Shown: in pieces, positions 56,770 through 64,000 of the stretch
How positions within the stretch are numbered: position 1 is the stretch's first letter
Layout of the letters: the number at the start of each line of letters is the position of its first letter
Source: an uncultured Solirubrobacterales bacterium
Lineage (GTDB): Bacteria; Actinomycetota; Thermoleophilia; Solirubrobacterales; JACPNS01
Length of the DNA: 64,000 nucleotides
Reading direction: 5' to 3'
Assembly (NCBI GenBank): GCA_937128795.1
Contig: CAKZMQ010000007.1
Span: forward strand, 1 to 64,000
Program-made: the position numbers and the translations under genes
The notes under the pieces: model-generated
What the model was told of the DNA's origin: nothing
The model's input: only the letters and a program-made list of their open reading frames with translations
The model's database searches: none

Positions 56770-59265
56770 ATGAGTGAAGCGCCTGTCATGGATGAACTCA
56801 ATTCTCGTTTGGCGGAGGTCGCCGAGCGCTTGCCCGACGACATTGCGCCGATAGACCCACTGATCGAACTTCCAGACTGCGACGGAACTCTGGTTGTTGA
56901 GTTCGTCGACCGGCTTGGCGTTCATCCATTGGTTGCGCAGACACTGGTGCGACGCGGTGTCACGACGGTTGACCAGGCTGCGGTGCAACTCGGCGCCGGG
57001 GAGATCGAGGATCCAACAACGCTTCCCGGAGTGTCGGCGGCTGCGGAGGCTGTCGCCGCGCATCTACGAGCCGATTCGCGAATAGCGGTGCACGGCGACT
57101 ACGACGTCGACGGTGTCAGTTCCACGGCGATCATGGTTCGCACGCTCACGCGGCTTGGCGCTGACGTGACGTGGCACGTCCCCAGCCGCTTCGACGAGGG
57201 CTATGGCCTGTCGATCAAGGCGATCGATCGACTGTCGCAGGACGGAGTGGGATTGATAATCGCGGTTGACTGCGGGATTGGTTCGGTGCGCGAGATCGAA
57301 CACGCACGGGCACTGGGTGTAGACGTGGTGATCTGTGATCACCACAAGCCCGGCGAGGTCTTACCGGATGCGCCGATCGTGCACCCTGCACTGGGTGACT
57401 ACGTCTGTCCGATGCTCTGCGCCGCAGCCGTGACATTCAAGCTCTCCCAGGTCTTGACGCAGGTGGTCGGTGGCGAGCTCGCGCCGCTCGACGACGAACT
57501 CGAACTGGTCGCGCTGGCAACCGTCTGCGACGTCGTGCCGTTGCGCGGAGAGAACCGCGCGTTCGTCCAGCGCGGGACGGCGACGATGCGGCGCACGATG
57601 CGCCCCGGGCTACGCGAATTGATGCGCGTTGCGGGCGTCGACCAGCTACGGCTTGATGCGCGTAGTTTTGGTTTCGCGCTCGGTCCGCGAATCAATGCCG
57701 CGGGTCGGATGTACAGCGCGGAGCCAGCGGTCGAGTTGATGCTGACGTCCAACGACGCCCGCGCAGCAGAACTTGCCGAAGAGCTAGCTGCAGCGAACTC
57801 CAGGCGCCGAGAGACCGAGCAGAGTGTGCTGATGACGGCCGAAACTCAGGCGCGCACGCAGCGCGATCGCTACGCGATCGTCGTTGCCGGCGAGGGTTGG
57901 CACCCTGGCGTGCTGGGCATTGTGGCGGGACGGCTGGCAGAAACGTATCGCCGACCCGCGATCGCTCTGAGTAGCGAGAACGGGGTGTTGGCCGGATCGG
58001 GTCGAAATGGAGGTACCTACGACCTTCACGCCGGACTGGAAGCGTGTTCCGATCACCTCATCCGCTTCGGCGGCCACCGTGCTGCCGCGGGGCTGGAGCT
58101 GGACGAGGCTGCCTTGCCCGCATTTGTTCGCGATCTCAATGAGCATGCGAGTGGGTCGCTTTCGCTCGACGACCTACGCCCTCGTTTCACGGTCGACGCT
58201 GTGGCCGAACCGTCGCAAATCACGCTGGAGACGATCGACCAGCTCGATCGACTGGGTCCGTTCGGTGCCGAGAATCGCGAGCCGCTAGTGCTTCTGCCTG
58301 GCGTCAGAGTCCTAGAACTGCGGAAGATGGGCGATCGCAAGCAGCATCGCAAATTCAGCATCGCTGGCCGCGGCGGTAAAGCAAGCGTCGTCGCTTTCGG
58401 ATGGGAAAGCGAGATCGAAGTCGGCGCCGACGCCCCGCTCGTCAATCTAGTTGTAGAGCTCGGTCGCAACGAGTTTCGTGGCAGCGTTGAGCCGCAGGCG
58501 AAACTGAAGGCGCTCTCAACTGTGGATCGACAACGCGACGATGCATGGCTGGCTGAGTTCGTCGCGACGTTCGATTCCGCCCCGCTCGACGAGCAGTTCG
58601 ACAGCAGCGGAGGTATCAATCCAGACAACTCGTTGGATCGTCGAGATGATTCGCCGTTGAGCGTTGTCGCCGAACTGGGTGGCGCGGCTGCGTCGACGGC
58701 GCTCGTGGTCAACGACGTGCTCGACTGGCGGCAGATCGTGTGCGCGCTAGCACTGATCGATTCTCGCCTCACGGACCTGCGTGTACTCAGTTATGACGAC
58801 CAGCCACTGGCCGAGCGCGGCATTCAGCATTTCATACTCGCCGAGCCGCCGCCGATTCCCGCATTCGCCGAATTTGGCGATGCGAGGGTGACGATCGCAT
58901 GGAACTCGGCCGCGGTTCGGCTGACGGCCGGCCGCAGTTCTGACCTGCTGTTGGCCAGAAATCACGCCGTCGATTTCTACCGCGCGCTGAAGTCTGCCGA
59001 GGGGACCGGCATCGGCCAGTTGGCCGCGTCGCTCGAACGCGCAACGCCCAGCCCGCGGATTGCCGCGCGAGCGGCACAGGCCCTGTCGGAGGTTTCGGTG
59101 CTCGCACTTGATCGAAATGGCGATGCTGTCGAAGCAATACGTGCACTCGAAAGCGCGAATAGTGATCTCGAACTGTCTTCGACGTTCCGCTCCTATAGTG
59201 CTTGTAGAGAGGAATCAGAGCGATGGCTTCGCCAATTGACAGAACAGCAGACCCCACAGCGGTGA
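56770..59265 (+). CDS. recJ: RecJ-type single-stranded-DNA exonuclease
   Basis: 831 residues. The DHH phosphoesterase motif HGDYDVDG is at 108-115, VICDHHKPGE follows, and the DHHA1 region has GGHRAAAGLELDE. The RecJ core ends near residue 575; the remaining 250 residues are a C-terminal extension, longer than in E. coli. A 5'-3' ssDNA exonuclease acting in mismatch and recombination repair. ATG 56770. Its last 43 bases overlap the relA start. Confidence 0.92.
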   Translation: MSEAPVMDELNSRLAEVAERLPDDIAPIDPLIELPDCDGTLVVEFVDRLGVHPLVAQTLVRRGVTTVDQAAVQLGAGEIEDPTTLPGVSAAAEAVAAHLRADSRIAVHGDYDVDGVSSTAIMVRTLTRLGADVTWHVPSRFDEGYGLSIKAIDRLSQDGVGLIIAVDCGIGSVREIEHARALGVDVVICDHHKPGEVLPDAPIVHPALGDYVCPMLCAAAVTFKLSQVLTQVVGGELAPLDDELELVALATVCDVVPLRGENRAFVQRGTATMRRTMRPGLRELMRVAGVDQLRLDARSFGFALGPRINAAGRMYSAEPAVELMLTSNDARAAELAEELAAANSRRRETEQSVLMTAETQARTQRDRYAIVVAGEGWHPGVLGIVAGRLAETYRRPAIALSSENGVLAGSGRNGGTYDLHAGLEACSDHLIRFGGHRAAAGLELDEAALPAFVRDLNEHASGSLSLDDLRPRFTVDAVAEPSQITLETIDQLDRLGPFGAENREPLVLLPGVRVLELRKMGDRKQHRKFSIAGRGGKASVVAFGWESEIEVGADAPLVNLVVELGRNEFRGSVEPQAKLKALSTVDRQRDDAWLAEFVATFDSAPLDEQFDSSGGINPDNSLDRRDDSPLSVVAELGGAAASTALVVNDVLDWRQIVCALALIDSRLTDLRVLSYDDQPLAERGIQHFILAEPPPIPAFAEFGDARVTIAWNSAAVRLTAGRSSDLLLARNHAVDFYRALKSAEGTGIGQLAASLERATPSPRIAARAAQALSEVSVLALDRNGDAVEAIRALESANSDLELSSTFRSYSACREESERWLRQLTEQQTPQR

Positions 59266-61616
59266 ATCCGCCTCAATTGGAGGGCGGCGCAGCCAGCGAT
59301 GAGCACAAGCGCGCCGACAACGGTCGCCCACGTCGCTCGGAGTCAACTCCCAACGGCGGACCGCCCGCGGACACTCGCGAAAAGATCAAGCGCGCAAACG
59401 TCAGTCACGAGACGCGGGCGAAGTTTGACGAACTGCTCGCGGTGATCGAGGAGCACGCGACCGAGACGATCGAACCGATCGACGTCGAACTGGTCGAGGC
59501 GGCGTTCGAATTCGGCGCCGGCAGTCACGAGACGCAGGTCCGCCGAACCGGCGAGGACTTCATCGTGCACCCGGTAGAGGTGGCCAAGATTTGCGTCGGC
59601 ATGCGTCTGGACACGGCCACGCTGTGCGCCGCCTTGTTGCATGACACCGTCGAGGACACCTCAACCACGCTCGTTGAGATCCGCGACAACTTCGGCGCGG
59701 AAATCGCCGAGCTGGTCGACGGCGTCACCAAGTTGACGGGCATCACCTTCACGAGTCGCGACGAGGCACAGGCCGAGAACTACCGCAAGATGATGGTCGC
59801 GATGGCGAACGACATCCGCGTCATCCTGATCAAACTCGCCGACCGCCTGCACAACATGCGCACGATCGGCGCGATGCCGAAACAGAAACAGATCGAGAAG
59901 TCGCGCGAGACGCTGGACATCTTTGCGCCACTCGCTCACCGTTTGGGAATCCACGCGATCAAGTGGGAGTTAGAGGATCTCGCGTTCGCGACGTTGCACC
60001 CGCGCAAATATGCCGAGATCAAGGCTCTCGTCTCGCAGCAGCGAGACGAGCGCGAACACTATGTCGAAGAGGCCGGTGAATATCTCGCGGGCCAACTCGC
60101 CGACAGTGGCATCACTTCGATGATCACGGGTCGGGCCAAGCATTTCTACTCGATCTACGTGAAGATGACCAAGAAGGGTCGCGAGTTCAACGAAATCTTC
60201 GACCTCACCGCGATGCGCGTGATCGTCGACTCGGTGAAGGATTGCTACGGCGCCGTCGGCATCGTCCACAGCATCTGGAAGCCGCTTCCCGGTCGTTTCA
60301 AGGACTTCATCGCGATGCCCAAGAGCAACATGTACCAAGCGTTGCACACGACGGTGATCGGGCCGGAGGGACGGCCGCTCGAGATTCAGATACGCACACG
60401 TCTGATGCACGACATCGCCGAATACGGCGTTGCAGCGCACTGGGTCTACAAGAATCGGGGTTACGGAGAAGGTGGATCGCGCGCGGCTCAGGATTCGAAT
60501 AACGATTGGGTGCAACGGCTTGTCGGCGACCCCGTAACGGGTGACGATGGCAGCGCCGAGTTCGTCAAGAACCTGAAGATCGACCTTTTTGACGATGACG
60601 TGTTCGTCTTCACGCCCAAGGGCGAGGTCAAGTCGCTTGCAGCGGGCGCGACGCCCCTTGACTTCGCATACGAGGTCCACACAGACGTCGGACACCGCTG
60701 CGTCGGCGCAAAGGTCAGCGGCAAGATCGTGCCGCTGCACTACAAACTGCAGAGCGGTGACATCGTCGAGATCCTCACCTCCAAGCACGAGCGTGGTCCA
60801 TCGCGTGACTGGCTGGCGTTGGTCAAGACCACGCGTGCGCGAAACAAAATCCGCGCCTTTCTAAAACGCGAACAGCGCGAGGGTTCCGAGCACCGTGGCC
60901 GCGACCTGCTCCAGGAGGGCATGCGCAAGAAGGGTCTACCTGCCCAGAAGATCGCCGGCAGCGCGATGCTCGCCGAGGTGATGCGCGAGGTCGGCTTCCG
61001 CAAAACGGACGAGTTTTACATTGCGATCGGCCAGGGGAAGATCCGCCCGGAGATGGTGATCGAGAAGATCATGAATCGTCTCAAGGCCGGCGAAGCTGCG
61101 GTGGATGACGCCCCGATCAGCGACCGCAAGGAGCCGACTGCTCCGAAATCGGTCGTTACCTCCGGAACGTTTGGGATCACCGTTGACGGTGCAACCGACG
61201 TGATGGTGCGCATGGCCAAGTGCTGCCGTCCGGTAGCCGGCGACCCGATCGTGGGTTACGTGTCGCTGGGCCGCGGAATCACAGTCCATCGTGAGGACTG
61301 TCCCAATGCGGTCCAGCTCGCCAAGAACCCCGAGCGTTTCGTAACGGTCGAGTGGGAGGGTGCAAACAGCGCCTCCTTCCGCGCCGAGCTTGAGGTTTCA
61401 GCGTGGGACCGACCCCGCCTGCTTGAGGACCTATCCCGAGCCTTTTCCGAAGCAGGCGTAAACATTATTGAGGCTCGCTGCGTGACCAATCCCCCAATGG
61501 TGAGGGACCGTTTCGTCGTGGAAGTCCCCGACGCCGCCACCCTTAAAACCTGCGTCCAACGCGTCCGCCAAGTAGAAAAAGTCTTTGACGCCTACCGAGT
61601 AACCCCCGGCAACTAA
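59223..61616 (+). CDS. relA: (p)ppGpp synthetase/hydrolase RelA/SpoT
   Basis: 797 residues. An N-terminal low-complexity leader (about 1-60), the HD hydrolase (LLHDTVEDT), the synthetase domain (LTAMRVIVDSVKDCYGA), TGS, a zinc-finger Cys/His region (CCRPVAGDPIVGY) and a C-terminal ACT domain. Both hydrolase and synthetase motifs look intact, so it is a bifunctional Rel. GAGAGGAA precedes ATG 59223, inside recJ. Confidence 0.95.
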   Translation: MASPIDRTADPTAVNPPQLEGGAASDEHKRADNGRPRRSESTPNGGPPADTREKIKRANVSHETRAKFDELLAVIEEHATETIEPIDVELVEAAFEFGAGSHETQVRRTGEDFIVHPVEVAKICVGMRLDTATLCAALLHDTVEDTSTTLVEIRDNFGAEIAELVDGVTKLTGITFTSRDEAQAENYRKMMVAMANDIRVILIKLADRLHNMRTIGAMPKQKQIEKSRETLDIFAPLAHRLGIHAIKWELEDLAFATLHPRKYAEIKALVSQQRDEREHYVEEAGEYLAGQLADSGITSMITGRAKHFYSIYVKMTKKGREFNEIFDLTAMRVIVDSVKDCYGAVGIVHSIWKPLPGRFKDFIAMPKSNMYQALHTTVIGPEGRPLEIQIRTRLMHDIAEYGVAAHWVYKNRGYGEGGSRAAQDSNNDWVQRLVGDPVTGDDGSAEFVKNLKIDLFDDDVFVFTPKGEVKSLAAGATPLDFAYEVHTDVGHRCVGAKVSGKIVPLHYKLQSGDIVEILTSKHERGPSRDWLALVKTTRARNKIRAFLKREQREGSEHRGRDLLQEGMRKKGLPAQKIAGSAMLAEVMREVGFRKTDEFYIAIGQGKIRPEMVIEKIMNRLKAGEAAVDDAPISDRKEPTAPKSVVTSGTFGITVDGATDVMVRMAKCCRPVAGDPIVGYVSLGRGITVHREDCPNAVQLAKNPERFVTVEWEGANSASFRAELEVSAWDRPRLLEDLSRAFSEAGVNIIEARCVTNPPMVRDRFVVEVPDAATLKTCVQRVRQVEKVFDAYRVTPGN

Positions 61617-61628
61617 CCACCCAAACCA

Positions 61629-61660
61629 GAACAAGGTTCCCCTTTTTGCAAACCCTGTTC
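61629..61660. terminator. Convergent terminator between relA and the lipid-kinase gene
   Basis: GAACAAGGTT (61629-61638) pairs with AACCCTGTTC (61651-61660) with one mismatch. A T-run in the loop region (CCCCTTTTTG) gives A/T-rich flanks both ways. It sits exactly between the two convergent stops. Confidence 0.65.
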
Positions 61661-61668
61661 CGCGGGAG

Positions 61669-62658
61669 TTAGGCGATGATGTTTAGGGCGTTGGGGAGCG
61701 CGGTGAAGACGATCTCATCGTATTCGCCGATGTAGTCGCCGTCGGCTTGGAGGGCGATCTTTTTTCCTTCGGGCTTGCGCTTGGTGATGTTGGCGGTCTG
61801 AAAATCGTGGTCGATCTTGATGTGGCGATTTCCGGCGACCGCAGATTTCTGTGACAGCAGTCGCGTCGCGAGCGGCACAAAATCGAGCGGATTCGCGCGT
61901 TCGAGCACGGTCATCGATAACGACCGTGTTTCCATACCTGCGTAAGGGGAGAGGTCGATCTCGCGTTTGCCGAAATACGTGAATGGCCTCGCGTTCTGAG
62001 CAATTGCGACAATCCCGCGCGTCTCGAAGTCGCCCGTCTTGGCGATCAGCGGTGCTCGACTCACAAGGTGTTTGGCGAACATCCGCGCGGCCATCAATGC
62101 GTAGTAGTTCTGCCCGAAGCGACGCTTCATGTGCGGACGCGACTCGCACGCATGGACGATCTCGGCATCAAGGCCAGCGCCGGCAGCAAAGATGAACTTG
62201 CGTCCGTTGGCATCGCCGAGGTCGATCTTGCGCGGCTCGAAATGATCGGCCAAGGTCAACAGGTGCTCGGTGGCATCGATGATGTCGTCGGGAATGCCCA
62301 TCACGCGTCCGATCACGTTTGTCATGCCGCCCGGCAAGAACGTGAACGGCACCTCGCTGCCAATCATCCCGTTGACGACCTCGTTCGCAGTGCCGTCACC
62401 GCCGAACGAGCAGACGACGTCGTAATTGCCACGACCGAGCGCATCGGCCACGATCGCTGTCGCGTGGTTTCGTTCCCGGGTGTCGATCACCTCAACGTCG
62501 TATCGCGACTGCAACGCATACACGACGACGTTTTTCAGGCGTCCGCTGACGGTGGTCGCGTAAGGATTGACGACCAGCAGCATTCTGTGTTTGACGCCGG
62601 GTTTGTCAACGGGGAGGCGCGTCATCGCCCGCTTTCGGCGGCGGCTGAAAAAACCCAT
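61669..62658 (-). CDS. Diacylglycerol/sphingosine kinase-like protein (DAGK_cat)
   Basis: 329 residues. The DAGK catalytic fold has MLLVVNPYATTVSGR at the start, the Gly-rich GGDGTANEVVNG and the following LPGGMTNVIGRVMG. It likely phosphorylates a lipid such as diacylglycerol, but the exact substrate is unknown. ATG 62658. Followed upstream by the MBL gene (69-base gap, same strand). Confidence 0.9.
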   Translation of the reverse strand: MGFFSRRRKRAMTRLPVDKPGVKHRMLLVVNPYATTVSGRLKNVVVYALQSRYDVEVIDTRERNHATAIVADALGRGNYDVVCSFGGDGTANEVVNGMIGSEVPFTFLPGGMTNVIGRVMGIPDDIIDATEHLLTLADHFEPRKIDLGDANGRKFIFAAGAGLDAEIVHACESRPHMKRRFGQNYYALMAARMFAKHLVSRAPLIAKTGDFETRGIVAIAQNARPFTYFGKREIDLSPYAGMETRSLSMTVLERANPLDFVPLATRLLSQKSAVAGNRHIKIDHDFQTANITKRKPEGKKIALQADGDYIGEYDEIVFTALPNALNIIA

Positions 62659-62727
62659 CAGAACGCGGCCGAGACGATTGGAGCGGAGGAGACCATTTTG
62701 CAGATAGACACGGAGGCAGGCACTCGG

Positions 62728-63747
62728 TTACGCCGTCACGCTGTAACGAATCACGCCATCGATCTCCTCCGACCCGACGCGATCGGCGTTCTCAAGGATG
62801 TCCAGGTTTCCGAGGACTTCGCTCAGAGTCAAGAATGCCTGCGTCACCGCGATGTTGCCCCAAGTGCCGCGCGCCAGTTCGTGAGCTGTCTGCGGGCCAC
62901 TCTCGACCAGCATCGCGTAGAGCTTCTCGACTCGTTTGTCAGTCATCGCGAAGCGTTCGTCAATCAGCGAAACGTGGTCGGTGATTGGCTCGCCGTGGCC
63001 ACTCAACACCAACGACGCGGGCATCTCGCGGGTCTTCTTCAGCGAGTCGATGTAGACGACAAGTTCCTGCGGCCGCGGCTCACCCTCGGCAAGTGGTCGC
63101 TCGAGCAGTGGGTTCGAGGATATTTTCTTGATCAGGTGGTCGGCGGCGATCAGCGTTTCGGTCTCGGCGTTCCAGAACACGGTGTCGCTGATTGAGTGGC
63201 CGGGGCGGTAGAAGATTTCCAGCTTTCGGTCGCGGAACTCAAGAACATCGCCCTCTACGAGCACATGATCGACCTTCGCCTCTGAACCCCATCCACGGAA
63301 CGCCTTGGCGACCGCTCGCAGAGCCACAGCGACCTCCTCACCGACACCATGTTGTACCAACATCTCGCTGGCCCAACGGTCGGTCGCACTGGCCTCTTGG
63401 TGAAAGTTTTCCATCCACGGTTTGCACTTGTCCAGGCACACGACCTCCGCATTCGAAGCGTGCTGCACCACTTCGACCAGACCGAGATGATCGATGTGTT
63501 GATGGGTGACGACGATCCGTTCAATGTCAGCCAGTTCGTGCCCATGCTTTCGCAGGTTCACGACCAAAGCTTCGATCGCCTCCCCGCTGTTCGGGCCGGG
63601 GTCGAAGATCGTCAGTGGATCATCCTCGATCAAGTAACAATTGACCGGGCCAACTGCGAACGGCGTCGGAATCTCGAACATGCGGATTCCTTCGTCGGCG
63701 ATGCGTTCAAAGATCGGTGCCAGTTCGGGTGTGTTGCGGTCGATCAT
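62728..63747 (-). CDS. MBL-fold hydrolase with winged-helix tail
   Basis: 339 residues. The zinc motif is in VTHQHIDHLGL, further ligands in YRPGHSISDTVFW and LIAADHLIKK, and the His in VLSGHGEPITDH. The C-terminal 70 residues (ERFAMTDKRVEKLYAMLVES) resemble the BLACT-type winged helix of MBL hydrolases. Substrate unknown. ATG 63747. It is 15 bases downstream of the phosphohexomutase gene. Confidence 0.88.
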   Translation of the reverse strand: MIDRNTPELAPIFERIADEGIRMFEIPTPFAVGPVNCYLIEDDPLTIFDPGPNSGEAIEALVVNLRKHGHELADIERIVVTHQHIDHLGLVEVVQHASNAEVVCLDKCKPWMENFHQEASATDRWASEMLVQHGVGEEVAVALRAVAKAFRGWGSEAKVDHVLVEGDVLEFRDRKLEIFYRPGHSISDTVFWNAETETLIAADHLIKKISSNPLLERPLAEGEPRPQELVVYIDSLKKTREMPASLVLSGHGEPITDHVSLIDERFAMTDKRVEKLYAMLVESGPQTAHELARGTWGNIAVTQAFLTLSEVLGNLDILENADRVGSEEIDGVIRYSVTA

Positions 63748-63762
63748 CCCTGACCATCCAAC

Positions 63763-64000
63763 CTAGCCGCGGATCAGCGCGAGTAGTTCGTCGCGCTTCT
63801 CTTCCATGTGTTTCTGGTTGAACGCTTCCAGGTTCAGACGCAGTAGAGGCTCAGTGTTCGAAGCCCGGACGTTGAAGTGCCAATCGTCGTAGTCGACGTT
63901 GATTCCATCCAGTTTCATGATCTCGCCATCTCCGTACCGCCGCTCGATCTCCTCGAGCACGGCTTGCGCGTCGTCGACGGTTGAGTTGATCTCACCGGTG
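63763..64000 (-). CDS. Phosphomannomutase/phosphoglucomutase, C-terminal part
   Basis: Partial; the gene continues beyond the window edge. The visible 79 residues include TGEINSTVDD and the phosphate-binding RASNTEPLLRLNLEA typical of domain 4 of alpha-D-phosphohexomutases (ManB/PMM). It converts mannose 6-P and mannose 1-P or the glucose equivalents. The catalytic Ser region is not in the window. Confidence 0.88.
   Translation of the reverse strand, partial: TGEINSTVDDAQAVLEEIERRYGDGEIMKLDGINVDYDDWHFNVRASNTEPLLRLNLEAFNQKHMEEKRDELLALIRG

Overview
The window looks like chromosomal core DNA from a GC-rich actinobacterium (about 60% G+C by eye, not computed). The order tlyA-nadK-recN-steA-steB-(MraY-like)-pyrG-xerD follows the mycobacterial/corynebacterial arrangement. 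A fused secDF, a short SigA, F420-type LLM oxidoreductases, and secreted proteins ending in Arg/Lys-rich beta domains point to class Thermoleophilia (Solirubrobacterales-like). That class assignment is inference. No prophage, insertion sequence or CRISPR array was seen.

Layout. 1-12 kb, plus strand: TlyA rRNA methylase, NAD kinase, RecN behind a LexA/SOS box, the cytokinesis pair SteA/SteB with a MraY-like membrane transferase, CTP synthase, a DUF3866 protein, a secreted CSLREA-like protein and XerD. 12-15.3 kb, minus strand: an ArsR-SulP pair, MutM and a glutaredoxin. 15.4-20 kb, plus strand: recO-dgt-dnaG-sigA. 20-25 kb, minus strand: a secreted protein, tRNA-Asn flanked by a 90-bp-period tandem repeat, and a glycosyltransferase/LLM/SDR operon. 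25-34 kb: an Hpt protein, a ferritin behind a DtxR/IdeR-like dyad, then on the minus strand LtrA/carbonic anhydrase, TypA, a double-GGDEF membrane protein, a PII protein, Amt and a CAU tRNA. 34.4-41.6 kb, minus strand: one 2410-residue secreted Ig-repeat protein.

42-48.4 kb, plus strand: an RpiR/MurR regulator, an MBL hydrolase, a GH3/NagZ-like protein with altered active-site residues, pdxS-pdxT, an M29 aminopeptidase and an SDR. 48.4-53 kb: YebC (minus), a small four-cysteine protein, ruvCAB behind a second SOS box, and a class II photolyase (minus). 53-61.6 kb, plus strand: a zinc-ribbon/PAS protein, SecDF, a small membrane protein, RecJ and RelA. 61.7-64 kb, minus strand: a lipid-kinase-like protein, an MBL hydrolase and the C-terminus of a phosphohexomutase that runs off the end.

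How it fits together. Most genes are housekeeping (replication, recombination, translation, nucleotide and PLP synthesis, secretion, division). The least routine items are the PII protein lacking Tyr51, the duplicated sensor-GGDEF protein, the GH3 protein with a lost catalytic His beside a MurR-type regulator, the repeat array beside tRNA-Asn, the SteA/SteB/MraY-like trio, and three regulatory boxes (two SOS, one iron) that tie genes to known regulons.
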